NCBI GenBank assembly: GCA_041652555.1
Contig: JBAZHE010000001.1
Span: forward strand, 62,001 to 126,000
Direction of reading: 5' to 3'
DNA from: JBAZHE01 sp041652555
GTDB lineage: Bacteria > Patescibacteriota > Patescibacteriia > Patescibacteriales > WJLG01
DNA length: 64,000 bases
Under the pieces are notes generated by a model, which had not been told where the DNA came from, ran no database searches, and saw nothing but the letters and a program-made list of their open reading frames with translations. Within the stretch, counting starts at the first letter, position 1, and each line of letters begins with the position of its first letter. The position numbers were made by a program, and so were the translations under genes. Below, in pieces: positions 39,170 to 47,766 of the stretch.

Positions 39170-39772
39170 ATGAATAAAAAAATCACAACACTTATTTTAG
39201 CCCTAATAGTTATTATATCTGGGTCTGTTGTTGCGTTTAACTTTCGCCCGCATGCTGTCTCTAAAAAGATAAATACTAGAATAAGTTCAATATTGGTAAA
39301 ATTATCTCCAGAAGAAATTACTAAGCAGTCGGATGTGGTAATAGTCGGAACAGTAAAAGATTTAAAGACACTCAAGACTAAATCTAATTTTTGGTCAAAA
39401 GATGATGAGGATATTGTCACCAATGCTAATGTTGAAGTGGAAAAATATCTTTTTAATCCGAAAAATTTATCTGGTTTGGAAATAATTGTGCAGACCATTG
39501 GTGGAACGATTGGTAATGAAACAATGTTTGCAGAAGACGAACCAAAACTTGAAAAAGGCCAGCGTGTTATTGTCTTTTTAAGACAGGCAAAAAATGGCGC
39601 TTATATTGTTTTTGGCGGACCACAGGGTGCTTATACGATTAATGGCAATAACGTTGCTGTCGGCGAGAAAGAACAGAATGTTTTCAGTGATGTTTTTGGC
39701 AAACAAATGGCACTTGATGAACTTGAAAAACAGATTAGCACTATTGTTTCTTCTTCGGAACAGCAAAAATAA
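39170..39772 (+). CDS. Exported protein of unknown function (200 aa)
   Basis: An N-terminal hydrophobic segment (TTLILALIVIISGSVVAF) gives a signal peptide or anchor. The rest looks beta-rich: SDVVIVGTVKDLK, ANVEVEKYLFNPKNLSGLEIIVQTIGG, KGQRVIVFLRQAKNGAYIVFGGPQGAYTI. I recall similar beta-barrel-like exported proteins next to matrixins but cannot name a family. It starts 26 bases after the protease stop and ends before a terminator, so the two are likely co-expressed and might act together. Confidence 0.7.
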   Translation: MNKKITTLILALIVIISGSVVAFNFRPHAVSKKINTRISSILVKLSPEEITKQSDVVIVGTVKDLKTLKTKSNFWSKDDEDIVTNANVEVEKYLFNPKNLSGLEIIVQTIGGTIGNETMFAEDEPKLEKGQRVIVFLRQAKNGAYIVFGGPQGAYTINGNNVAVGEKEQNVFSDVFGKQMALDELEKQISTIVSSSEQQK

Positions 39773-39784
39773 AAGTTTGGTTTT

Positions 39785-39826
39785 AAAACTGCCGTTTATT
39801 AATGATAAATGGCAGTTTTATTTTTT
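39785..39826 (+). terminator. Terminator of the matrixin unit
   Basis: AAAACTGCCGTTTA and TAAATGGCAGTTTT pair with a short loop, followed by a T-run. Confidence 0.88.
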
Positions 39827-39879
39827 TGGAAAGGAGCCTTTTAATTTTTATAAATTTTTGCTAAGATTATCTTATATTT

Positions 39880-40968
39880 ATGGAGAATTTACTAGATAAA
39901 ATTAAAGCTTTGCAAGTTCGGCTGGGTGAAATCTGGCAGGTTTTAGATTTAGAGAAATCAAGGGCGGAATTGATTGAAAAAAGAGCCTTGATGGAGGAGG
40001 AGAATTTTTGGCAGGATCAAGAGAGCGCCGTGAAAATTAGCAAAGAAGCCGAGGATTTGGATAAAGAAATAAAAAAATGGGAAAGCGTCAAGGCGGAAAT
40101 TGATGATTTTTTTGATTTGATAGGCGAGGCGATTAAAGAAAAAGATAATACTTTAGAAAAAGAAATTATTAAAAACTTAGCTGATTTGGAAAAAAGATTT
40201 GAGGACTTGGAATTTTTTGCTTTATTCTCTGGTAAGTATGACCGCAATAATACAATTCTTTCTATACATGCCGGTACTGGCGGTGTAGATGCGCAGGATT
40301 GGGCGGAAATGTTGGAACGGATGTATTTGCGGTTTTGCGAGAAAAAAGGTTTTAACGCTGAAATTATTGATCGTAATACTGGCAATGAAGCTGGAATAAA
40401 AAGTTCTACTATAAAAATAGACGGACTATGGGCGTTTGGAAATTTAAAATCTGAAGCCGGTGTTCATCGCCTAGTGCGCATTTCACCTTTTGATGGCGAA
40501 GCTATGCGCCAAACGTCTTTTGCTTTGGTCGATGTGGTGCCGGAATTTAATGATGTTGATGATATTGAAATAAAAGACGCTGATATAAAATTGGAAACTT
40601 ATCGTTCGTCTGGAGCTGGCGGCCAAAATGTTAATAAAGTAGAAACAGCGGTGCGCTTAATTCATATTTCAACTGGTATAATAGTTAATTGCCAAACTCA
40701 GCGTTCTCAGTATCAAAATCGTGAACTAGCGATTAAGCTTTTAAAATCTAAATTAAAAGAAAGACAAATTGCCGAGCAGGCAGTTGAACAAAAAGAAGCA
40801 CGCGGCGAAGTTCAGCGCGCCGATTGGGGAAGGCAGATTCGTTCTTATGTTTTGCAACCATATCAAATGATTAAGGATCATCGCACTGAAGCCGAGACTT
40901 CCGATGTTAAGCGAGTTTTGGATGGCGAGATTGATATGTTTATAGAAGCGTATTTAAAAATGAAATAA
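39880..40968 (+). CDS. prfB: Peptide chain release factor 2
   Basis: RF2 recognises UAA and UGA. The 362-residue product has the SPF tripeptide at 202-204 (RISPFDG) and the catalytic GGQ at 247-249 (SSGAGGQNVNKVETAVR). The usual programmed frameshift near codon 25 is absent; the frame is continuous from ATG 39880. Together with TGA stops in the window this supports the standard genetic code. Confidence 0.97.
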   Translation: MENLLDKIKALQVRLGEIWQVLDLEKSRAELIEKRALMEEENFWQDQESAVKISKEAEDLDKEIKKWESVKAEIDDFFDLIGEAIKEKDNTLEKEIIKNLADLEKRFEDLEFFALFSGKYDRNNTILSIHAGTGGVDAQDWAEMLERMYLRFCEKKGFNAEIIDRNTGNEAGIKSSTIKIDGLWAFGNLKSEAGVHRLVRISPFDGEAMRQTSFALVDVVPEFNDVDDIEIKDADIKLETYRSSGAGGQNVNKVETAVRLIHISTGIIVNCQTQRSQYQNRELAIKLLKSKLKERQIAEQAVEQKEARGEVQRADWGRQIRSYVLQPYQMIKDHRTEAETSDVKRVLDGEIDMFIEAYLKMK

Positions 40969-40974
40969 GAAATA

Positions 40975-41076
40975 ATTTTGAATTTTCAATTTTGAAATAA
41001 ATCTAAATTTTATAATTTTAAAAATTAAGAAATTAGAAAATTATTTCAAAATTGAAAATTGAAAATTCAAAATTAA
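40975..41076. repeat. A/T-rich inverted repeat between prfB and comEC
   Basis: TTTTGAATTTTCAATTTTGA near 40976 is the near-complement of TCAAAATTGAAAATTGAAAA near 41045, enclosing about 45 bases. The right arm extends the comEC frame upstream of its ATG. Confidence 0.8.
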
Positions 41077-42641
41077 TGAAAAGGAGGTGGATAATATTTT
41101 TTTCTTGCTGGTCGTTTGCCTTGGGTATTGCTATCGCCTCATTTTTACCGCAAAGATTTTTGCTGTTTGATATATATTTTTTTGCCATCGCTATAATTTT
41201 TGGTTTAGTCGCGTTTTTAATTCCCTCTAAAAAGAGGGGTGGCGCAGTACTCTGCGACGGGGTGTGTCGTGTTAAGAATCAAAGCAATTTCAAGCGAGTC
41301 GTTTTGTTATTGCTGGCTTTTTTGTTTTTGGGAATTTGGCGTTTAGCTATTTCTTTTCCTGATAATTCGCCAGATAAAATTTGGTATTATAACGGAGAGA
41401 ATTTAGAAATTACCGGCATTGTTGCGAGTGAGCCGGTTAATAAAGAAAAAACTCAGCGTCTGGAAATAAATGTTTTAAATATTAATCCCCCTCTAGAAAG
41501 AGGGGTGCCCGTACTCGGGCGGGGTGTGTCGAGCGTTACCAACAAAGCTGTTTCAGGAAGTATTCTCGTCTCCGTGCCAATTTATCCTGAATATTTTTAC
41601 AGCGATGTTATAAAATTTCAATGCGAAATAAAGTCGCCCGGCGTGATTGAAGATTTTGATTATGGTCGTTATCTCGCAGCAAAAAATATTTACTCAGTTT
41701 GCTATAGTCCTAAATTAATTTTATCTTATAAAGAAGGGGTGGAAAAAGGCGTGGGGCTAAACATAAAAAAATCTTTACCTTTGGAGTTTATTTGGCGTCC
41801 GATATTTTCTTTGCGCAAATTTTTTCGTTCCACTATTGAATTGGGTTTAAAAGAACCCGAGGCCGGATTAGTAAAAGCTTTTATTTTAGGCGACTCCACT
41901 GCCATTCCGGACGAGCTTAATAATTCTTTCCGTCAAAGCGGTCTTTCGCATATTGTGGCGATTTCCGGAACGCATATCACTCTAATGGTTGGAATGTTTT
42001 TCTTTTTATTGTTGGGAATAAATTTAAAACGACGCCAAGCTTTTTATTTATCAATTCCCTTAATAATTTTTTATATCACCCTGGCTGGTTCGCCAGCTTC
42101 GGCAGTGCGTTCGGGGGTGATGGGATTTTTGGTTCTTTTGGCTTTGCATGTTGGACGCCTGAATCGTTTAGATTATTCTCTAGTTTTGTCTGGCGCAGTT
42201 ATGCTTTTGGTTAATCCGAAATATTTAATTGCTGATGCCGGATTCCAGCTATCATTTTTGGCAGTTTTGAGCATGGCTTATTTGTACCCATTTTTTGATA
42301 ATCGTCTTAAACCTTTTTATGAAAAAGCCCCTAAGAAAATTAGGGGAGTGGTAAAAGTTATTTGTCAAGCCTTTGCCTTAACAATCGCCGCGCAAATATT
42401 TACTTTGCCGATTTTAATTTTTAGTTTTCGCCAAATTTCTTTTATCGCACCATTTTCAAATATTTTAGTTCTTTGGATTTCTCCATTTTTAATGGGTGGA
42501 GCGTTTATCGGCATCGGTTTGTCTTTACTAATTCCTGTCGTCGCTCCATTTTTCTTTCTACCGACCGGACTAGTGGCTAAATATTTAATAGCTGTAGCCG
42601 AAATTTGTGCCACACTACCTTTCGCGTATTGGAAGTTTTAG
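41076..42641 (+). CDS. comEC: ComEC/Rec2-type DNA uptake channel protein
   Basis: ComEC forms the inner-membrane channel that takes up single-stranded DNA. N-terminal membrane segments are followed by an OB-like extracytoplasmic domain (ENLEITGIVASEPVNKEKTQRLEINVLNI) and the polytopic competence domain with LVKAFILGDSTAIPDELNNSFRQSGLSHIVAISGTHITLM and LAGSPASAVRSGVMGFLVLLAL. No metallo-beta-lactamase domain follows. I start at ATG 41076 (AGGAGG lies inside the first codons); codons from 41052 are repeat sequence. Two palindromic elements are inserted in frame. Confidence 0.93.
   Translation: MKRRWIIFFSCWSFALGIAIASFLPQRFLLFDIYFFAIAIIFGLVAFLIPSKKRGGAVLCDGVCRVKNQSNFKRVVLLLLAFLFLGIWRLAISFPDNSPDKIWYYNGENLEITGIVASEPVNKEKTQRLEINVLNINPPLERGVPVLGRGVSSVTNKAVSGSILVSVPIYPEYFYSDVIKFQCEIKSPGVIEDFDYGRYLAAKNIYSVCYSPKLILSYKEGVEKGVGLNIKKSLPLEFIWRPIFSLRKFFRSTIELGLKEPEAGLVKAFILGDSTAIPDELNNSFRQSGLSHIVAISGTHITLMVGMFFFLLLGINLKRRQAFYLSIPLIIFYITLAGSPASAVRSGVMGFLVLLALHVGRLNRLDYSLVLSGAVMLLVNPKYLIADAGFQLSFLAVLSMAYLYPFFDNRLKPFYEKAPKKIRGVVKVICQAFALTIAAQIFTLPILIFSFRQISFIAPFSNILVLWISPFLMGGAFIGIGLSLLIPVVAPFFFLPTGLVAKYLIAVAEICATLPFAYWKF
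41221..41272. repeat. In-frame palindromic element, family A, in comEC (1)
   Basis: TTCCCTCTAAAAAGAGGGG, then GCGCAGTACTCTGCG and GGGGTGTGTC; it encodes IPSKKRGGAVLCDGVCR between membrane segments. Confidence 0.8.
41486..41534. repeat. In-frame palindromic element, family A, in comEC (2)
   Basis: CCCCCTCTAGAAAGAGGGG, then GCCCGTACTCGGGC and GGGGTGTGTC; it encodes NPPLERGVPVLGRGVSS in the OB-like domain. Confidence 0.8.
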
Positions 42642-42690
42642 TAAGTTTTGTCAAATAGGCAAAAAGACATAGAAAAGGTATAATTTATAT

Positions 42691-44181
42691 ATGATTTATG
42701 TTAATAAATTTAGAATAATTTGGATAATTGCTTTAACAGCCATGGTTTTTGTTTTGGCCTGGTTAAAAATCGTTCCGACCGGTAAAATTACCTATTTTAA
42801 TAATAGCGACTTTATTAGTAATTTAACGCCAGTTGAGAGAATGAATGTTGATAAAATTATTGGTGACCCTGTTTATTTTACTTTGCGTGTGCCTCGTCGT
42901 TTTGAGAGCGCTAAGTTGACTATAAAATTTAAAAATGAAAGTGCTTTGCCAATTATAGAAGCTGGGGTTTTGATTGATAAAAAAGTTTGGAACTATGATT
43001 TAAAGCCTTTGGACAATTCTATTTTGGATAATTTGATAGGTAAATGGAATTCTGTTCGCTCTGGAGATTTGCTTTTATTGCAGAGAGAGAAAAAGTTTAA
43101 AAGTGTAGAAGAATTTTTGAAAAATCCGCCAGTGAGTGATAAAATCGCTGCTTATAATTATTCTCTAGAACAAAATTTTTTATTACCAGATTATAAAACT
43201 TCAAAAGAAGAAATGACTTTGTGTCGTCCGCTTCAGGGTGCTTATCAATTTTATACATATATTAAGGATGAAGATTTGTCGTTTGATTTTGCTTTACAGG
43301 ATTTGAATAAAAATGATGACGAAGATATAGTTGACGCTTTGGTTTATTATAAGGATCAAGAAATATACAAAGAAACCTTACCAGATAATAATAGTAATAG
43401 TAGAAATTTAAAATTATTTTTAACCAATTTGCCAGAGGGAGTTTATAAAATAAGTTTGCGCGCCAATAATGATATTGTGACGCGCACAATAACTACGTCA
43501 CAATCAAAAATTACTTTTATAAATAAAGTCGCCTTGGCTGATACGCCCGAAGTTTCGTGCGGTCGAAATTTGTTTACCAATAGCCGAGTGGCGCAATTTC
43601 AAACAATTTTATCCAATAAGCTCGGACAAATTAAAATTACCCAGGCAATTAAATCCCCTCTAGAAAGAGGGGTGCATCAGTACTCTGAGGCGGGGTGTGT
43701 CGGCGTCTGCACACAGCAAGAAGTTAATTTGAACGAAACCTATAAACTTTTTTCTACTGGATGCCAGAACAGGGCAGTGCCCTGTTCCTACGAGACCTTA
43801 CCGTCATTTTCTGAAATTATTATGCCATCTGACGGGATAACTGTAACTGGCGACGGTTTATTTTCTTTTTCCCTTGAACAATTTTTTAATCCGGAAATAA
43901 AAAAAGTTGACGAGAATTTTGATCCTGACCGAGAAGATGTAGATTTTATTATTGCTAAATATACACCACCAACACTCGATGGTGAATGGAAGATTGCCAC
44001 CGCTGATTTTGATTTAACAAACGCTTATAAAGAATTTAATAAACATAGTTTTTTGATTTCTATTCCAGGACTCCGCGCTGAAGATGGAACTTTGGATGGA
44101 GTAGAAGTTGGAGAGGTTAAAATTGAGCTATCTGGAGTAAGTTTGTTTGATAAAATATTTAAAATGATAAATGATAAATGA
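42691..44181 (+). CDS. Membrane-anchored extracytoplasmic protein of unknown function (496 aa)
   Basis: An N-terminal anchor (IIWIIALTAMVFVLAWLKIV) is followed by a beta-rich extracytoplasmic region. It includes DPVYFTLRVPRRFESAKLTIKFKN and a C-terminal LDGEWKIATADFDLTNAYKEF, GLRAEDGTLDGVEVGEVKIELSG that looks like a carbohydrate-binding-type beta-sandwich. I recognise no named family, though such proteins are frequent in the CPR. Two palindromic elements (families A and B) add Cys-containing peptides (GCVGVCTQQE, GCQNRAVPCSYE). The gene overlaps the next by 11 bases. Confidence 0.8.
   Translation: MIYVNKFRIIWIIALTAMVFVLAWLKIVPTGKITYFNNSDFISNLTPVERMNVDKIIGDPVYFTLRVPRRFESAKLTIKFKNESALPIIEAGVLIDKKVWNYDLKPLDNSILDNLIGKWNSVRSGDLLLLQREKKFKSVEEFLKNPPVSDKIAAYNYSLEQNFLLPDYKTSKEEMTLCRPLQGAYQFYTYIKDEDLSFDFALQDLNKNDDEDIVDALVYYKDQEIYKETLPDNNSNSRNLKLFLTNLPEGVYKISLRANNDIVTRTITTSQSKITFINKVALADTPEVSCGRNLFTNSRVAQFQTILSNKLGQIKITQAIKSPLERGVHQYSEAGCVGVCTQQEVNLNETYKLFSTGCQNRAVPCSYETLPSFSEIIMPSDGITVTGDGLFSFSLEQFFNPEIKKVDENFDPDREDVDFIIAKYTPPTLDGEWKIATADFDLTNAYKEFNKHSFLISIPGLRAEDGTLDGVEVGEVKIELSGVSLFDKIFKMINDK
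43652..43704. repeat. In-frame palindromic element, family A
   Basis: CCCCTCTAGAAAGAGGGG, then TCAGTACTCTGA and GGGGTGTGTC; it encodes SPLERGVHQYSEAGCVG. Compared with copies in comEC, the short inner stem differs in a compensating way around the shared TACT loop. Confidence 0.8.
43762..43797. repeat. In-frame palindromic element, family B
   Basis: GAACAGGGCAGTGCCCTGTTC with CTACGAG flank, the reverse orientation of the copy at 1192. Confidence 0.75.
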
Positions 44182-44371
44182 TAAATTAGGGAGTATATTT
44201 AAAGAATTATTTTATGCTTTAACTGTTTTCTTGGTGGTTTTAGCGGTTTTAGAGTTGCTTTTTTCTCGGATGGTGTTGGCTTATATTAATTTAAGCTATT
44301 TGTTGCTCGTCTGGCTGATAATTGGTATAATTTTATTAGTAATATCAAAGAAAAAGTTGTCATCCCCGTGA
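44171..44371 (+). CDS. Small membrane protein (66 aa)
   Basis: Two hydrophobic segments (ELFYALTVFLVVLAVLELLF and INLSYLLLVWLIIGIILLVI) make a hairpin membrane protein. It starts within the 3' end of the previous gene (ATGATAAATGATAAA overlap), so translation is probably coupled. Its last residues KKLSSP and stop codon are supplied by the family E repeat that begins at 44358, meaning the repeat replaced or truncated the native end. Function unknown. Confidence 0.7.
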   Translation: MINDKLGSIFKELFYALTVFLVVLAVLELLFSRMVLAYINLSYLLLVWLIIGIILLVISKKKLSSP

Positions 44372-44439
44372 AAACGGGGATCCAGAATTTTTTACAGCAA
44401 CGCTCGAACACTGGATTCCCGCCTACGCGGGAATGACAC
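44358..44439. repeat. Intergenic inverted repeat, family E
   Basis: TGTCATCCCCGTGAAAACGG and CCGCCTACGCGGGAATGACA arms enclose about 40 bases. It provides the stop codon (TGA) of the preceding gene. Confidence 0.9.
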
Positions 44440-44456
44440 AAGAGAGAAAAGAAAAA

Positions 44457-44493
44457 ATAAAAAAGCGCTGAAAACTCGGGGAGAGTTCAGCGC
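44457..44493 (-). terminator. Terminator of the minus-strand gene at 44518
   Basis: AGCGCTGAA and TTCAGCGCT form a 9-bp perfect stem. Read on the minus strand it is followed by TTTTTTATTTTTT. Confidence 0.85.
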
Positions 44494-44517
44494 TAAGGGA
44501 AACTTTGAGGAGTGCCG

Positions 44518-44970
44518 TTATTTTTTATCCAATTGTCTATTGGTGTTTAAAAATTTGTATTTAATTTTTTTTCCAAGATAAACGGAAAAAAATAAGACGC
44601 AAATTAAGATTGTTAAAAAAATGCCCATTTTAATTTTTGTAGCAAAATTATAGCATTTTTCTACAAGTAGAAAAATCGTTAAAAATGCAGCAGTATTTAA
44701 AAAAATACCTTCATTTAAAGATGGCAAGGCTTGTTCTGGAGGTTCTTTTTTTGAGCCGAAACCTAAACCACTGAGGAATAAAATAAATGCACTCCCTATT
44801 AATATAAGCATTAAAACAATAGCCTTATATTGAAGGTTGGAATGCAGAAAGTTCGTGATTTCTGGTTGAGATAGACGGACGATTGCGGAAAGAAGTAATC
44901 CTAAAATTGCACCAAACATAATCGACGCAAAGAAGTCTGCTAGATCAAATGATTTTTTTGAACTTTTCAT
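44518..44970 (-). CDS. Four-helix membrane protein (150 aa)
   Basis: Four hydrophobic segments are visible (FFASIMFGAILGLLLSAIV, AIVLMLILIGSAFILFLSGLG, AAFLTIFLLVEKC, MGIFLTILICVLFFSVYL), with a charged N-terminus and C-terminus. A strong Shine-Dalgarno (GGGAGG on the minus strand) lies eight bases before the ATG at 44970. It is divergent from acs, sharing a short promoter region, and has its own terminator. I recognise no family. Confidence 0.8.
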   Translation of the reverse strand: MKSSKKSFDLADFFASIMFGAILGLLLSAIVRLSQPEITNFLHSNLQYKAIVLMLILIGSAFILFLSGLGFGSKKEPPEQALPSLNEGIFLNTAAFLTIFLLVEKCYNFATKIKMGIFLTILICVLFFSVYLGKKIKYKFLNTNRQLDKK

Positions 44971-44990
44971 TTTTTACCTCCCTTATTTGA

Positions 44991-45018
44991 TTGTTAAAGA
45001 CCGTAAAGATACTATATT
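44991..45018 (+). promoter_or_regulatory. Promoter of acs
   Basis: TTGTTA (44991-44996), 16 bases, TATATT (45013-45018); TTGATT at 44987 with TACTAT at 45010 is an alternative. Confidence 0.45.
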
Positions 45019-45049
45019 TATACCGTATTTTATTAACTTTGTCAATATT

Positions 45050-47017
45050 ATGTCAAAAAAAACGCTAAAAATACCCACTTTCGCTAAAGCTATGGCGGGC
45101 AAGACTAAAAAGAAGAGTGTTAATCAGGAGTTAACTGATGTTTTGTTAGCTTCTAAGAAGGTTTATAAGCCGTCTAAGAAGGTTGTGGCGGAGGCGGCGG
45201 TTAAAGACTGGGAAAAGGCTAGACGTGAGGCTGATAAAGATCCTTTGAAATATTGGGAAGAGGCAGCTCGCGATTTAGTTTGGTTTAAGCCATGGACTCA
45301 GGTTTTAGATAAATCACAAAAGCCGTTTTATAAATGGTTTATTGGTGGCAAAACAAATCTCGCCTATAATGCTGTTGACCGCTGGCTTAATACGCCGAAA
45401 GAAAATCAAGTAGCGATTATGTCTGAGGATGAAACCGGTCGCGCTCGTAAATTTACTTACAAAGAAATTTCTCGTGAAATTAATAAAACCGTTAATGCTT
45501 TAAAAAATATTGGTGTGAAAAAGGGCGACAGAGTGGCAATTTATATGCCAAACATTCCAGAAATTGCTTTTGCGATGTTGGCTTGCGCAAAAATTGGTGC
45601 GATGCATTCTGTGGTTTATGCCGGTTATAGCGCCACCGCTTTAAAAGATAGAATTCAAGATGCTAGCGCTAAAGTTGTTTTTACTGCTGATGGTTCTTTG
45701 CGTCGCGGTAAGGTTATTAATTTGAAATCAGTTGTAGACGAAGCAGTTAAAGATTGTTCATCCGTAGAAAAAATAATTGTTGTTAAGAATAATAATCAAG
45801 AAGTAGCTTTTAATAGTAAAAAAGATATCTGGTATCACGATTTTATCAAGGATCAATCAGATGAGGCTGTCTGCGAGGCGATGGATAGTGAGGATCCGGC
45901 TTTTGTTCTCTATACTTCTGGTACAACTTCTAAGCCAAAAGGCGTAGTGCACGTTCACGGTGGTTATCCAGTTGGAGTTTTGCGCACAATGAAATGGGTT
46001 TGGGACGTGAAAGAGACTGATATTTTTTGGTGTACGGCTGACCCTGGTTGGATTACCGGACATTCATATATTATATACGGACCATTGCTTGCTGGCGTAA
46101 CTACTCTGATGTATGAAGGCACGCCGGATTTTCCAGAACAAGATCATATTTGGAAATTAGTTGAAAAATATAAAATTACTATTCTTTATACCGCACCGAC
46201 CTTGATTCGTGCGATGATGAGCATGGGCGACGAATTACCTGACAAACATCTAATGGAAAGTTTGCGTCTTTTGGGCTCGGTTGGTGAGCCAATAAATCCT
46301 GAAGCTTGGCGCTGGTATTTTAAGCATATCGGCAAAGGACAGTGCCCAATTATGGATACTTGGTGGCAAACAGAAACAGGTTGCAATATGTTAACTCCTT
46401 TACCAAGCGCACCTTTAAAAGCTGGTTCAGCTACAAAACCATTCCCAGGAATTGAAGCCGATATCTACGGTATGAATGGCAAAAAAGTTCCTGTTGGCAA
46501 AGGCGGTTATTTAGTTATTAAAAATCCTTGGCCATCAATGATTCGCACAGTTTTTAATGCCCCGGAAAGATATTTAAAAACTTACTGGAAACAAATTAAA
46601 GGAGTTTATTTCACCGGTGATATTGGTTTTAAGGATAAAGATGGTTATTTCTTTATTCAAGGTCGTACTGATGATATGTTAAAAATTGCCGGACATAGAA
46701 TTGGTACTGCCGAAGTTGAGTCAGCCTTCGTGGCCCATCCTTCAGTGGCTGAATGTGGTGTTATCGGCGTGCCTGATGCTATCAAAGGCGAAACCATTAA
46801 AGCTTTTTGTATTTTGAAAAAGGGGATTATCGGCAGTGATGAATTAAAAGCTGAATTAAAAATGCACGTCCGCAAAACTATCGGGCCGGTTGCAGTTATG
46901 AGCGGAATAGAATTTGTAGAAACCCTACCAAAAACCCGTTCCGGAAAAATAATGCGTCGCGTCTTAAAAGCTAAAGAATTGGGCTTGCCATTAGGAGATA
47001 CCTCAGCCCTGATTTAA
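45050..47017 (+). CDS. acsA: Acetyl-CoA synthetase (AMP-forming)
   Basis: ACS joins acetate and CoA via acetyl-AMP. I start at ATG 45050 (MSKKTLKIP), since the 21 codons upstream overlap the promoter. The conserved region includes YMPNIPEIAFAMLACAKIGAMHSVVYAGYS, the AMP-binding loop VLYTSGTTSKPKGVVHVHGG, IMDTWWQTETGCNML, TGDIGFKDKDGYFFIQGRTDDMLKIAGHRIGTAEVE and the catalytic Lys in LPKTRSGKIMRRVLKA. The N-terminus bears a family C element (FAKAMAGK). With the ADP-forming ligase at 47767 it gives the cell two acetate/acetyl-CoA routes. Confidence 0.95.
   Translation: MSKKTLKIPTFAKAMAGKTKKKSVNQELTDVLLASKKVYKPSKKVVAEAAVKDWEKARREADKDPLKYWEEAARDLVWFKPWTQVLDKSQKPFYKWFIGGKTNLAYNAVDRWLNTPKENQVAIMSEDETGRARKFTYKEISREINKTVNALKNIGVKKGDRVAIYMPNIPEIAFAMLACAKIGAMHSVVYAGYSATALKDRIQDASAKVVFTADGSLRRGKVINLKSVVDEAVKDCSSVEKIIVVKNNNQEVAFNSKKDIWYHDFIKDQSDEAVCEAMDSEDPAFVLYTSGTTSKPKGVVHVHGGYPVGVLRTMKWVWDVKETDIFWCTADPGWITGHSYIIYGPLLAGVTTLMYEGTPDFPEQDHIWKLVEKYKITILYTAPTLIRAMMSMGDELPDKHLMESLRLLGSVGEPINPEAWRWYFKHIGKGQCPIMDTWWQTETGCNMLTPLPSAPLKAGSATKPFPGIEADIYGMNGKKVPVGKGGYLVIKNPWPSMIRTVFNAPERYLKTYWKQIKGVYFTGDIGFKDKDGYFFIQGRTDDMLKIAGHRIGTAEVESAFVAHPSVAECGVIGVPDAIKGETIKAFCILKKGIIGSDELKAELKMHVRKTIGPVAVMSGIEFVETLPKTRSGKIMRRVLKAKELGLPLGDTSALI
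45077..45103. repeat. In-frame palindromic element, family C, in acs
   Basis: CCCACTTTCGCTAAAGCTAT followed by GGCGGGC encodes PTFAKAMAGK near the N-terminus. Confidence 0.65.
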
Positions 47018-47030
47018 TAATGTATTAATC

Positions 47031-47706
47031 CCCTCTATGTGGGGGTGCCATAGTCCCTGTACTCAGGGCTGTGGCACCCAGGTGCAAGTGTTTAAAAAAA
47101 AGTTATGCCACCACTAAGGATAAATATTGAAAACGAGAATTCTTTGCATTTTTTGACGCTGACTATTATTGAGTGGATAGATATTTTTACTAAGCCACAA
47201 TATTTTGATATTATTATTGACAGTTTGAAATATTGTCGAGAAAATAAAGGCTTAAAATTATTTGAATTCGTTATTCTAGCTAATCATTTGCATTTAATTG
47301 TTAAAGCTAAAGAGGGCTATAAATTATCGCAAATAGTTAGCGATTTTAAAAAATACACTACGAGAGAAATTCTGAAAGCTTTGCAGGTGGACAATAGGAG
47401 ATATATTTTAAATTTAATTAAAAATAGTTTTTCCAGAAAAAAAGATTACGAAAATCAAATTTAGCAAAGAGAAAATTATCCAGAAATGATTAGTTCGGAA
47501 AAATTTTTGCAAGAAAAGATAAAATATATTCATAATAATCCAGTAAAGAAAAATTATGTTTGCTTGCCGGAGTATTGGTATTATTCTTCGGCTAGAAATG
47601 ATATATTAAACGATAATAGTTTAATTGAGCTTGATAATCTTTGGGCGTAGTACTGAGATTTGCAAATAGGGTGCCACAGCCTTGAGTACCGGGACTATGG
47701 CACCCC
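47031..47706. mobile_element. REP-associated transposase remnant flanked by 38-bp inverted repeats
   Basis: Left GGGGTGCCATAGTCCC...GGCTGTGGCACCC (47042-47079) and right copy (47669-47706) are inverted with 36 of 38 matches. They bracket a Y1/RAYT transposase pseudogene. The left end also begins CCCCTCTATGTGGGGG, like the family A elements found elsewhere in the window. Confidence 0.8.
47105..47650 (+). pseudogene. RAYT-type (IS200-like Y1) transposase, interrupted by a stop
   Basis: The first 119 codons show LHFLTLTIIEWIDIF and the HUH-like VILANHLHLIVKAKEGYKLSQIVSDFKKYT. An in-frame TAG at 47462 stands where the family has Trp (pattern WQR), and the same frame continues to 47650 with KFLQEKIKYIHNNPVKKNYVCLPEYWYYSSARND, the conserved C-terminus. 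One G-to-A change (TGG to TAG) would explain it. The catalytic Tyr should lie in the YIHNNP to YYSS region. Such transposases mobilise REP palindromes. Confidence 0.88.
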
Positions 47707-47766
47707 CAAGTAAAGATAATTTTAATATTAGCGTTACGAATTATGCGTTGCGCGTTATAAGAATAT

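Noticed and set aside
39880..40968. Programmed frameshift in prfB
   Set aside because: The frame is continuous from the ATG and no early in-frame TGA with a slippery site is present.
44987..45049. 21-codon upstream extension of acs
   Set aside because: It overlaps the likely promoter and has no family similarity; ATG 45050 is preferred.
47105..47464. Reading the first 119 codons as a complete short transposase
   Set aside because: The conserved YIHNNPV C-terminus continues in the same frame after TAG 47462, so it is an interrupted gene.
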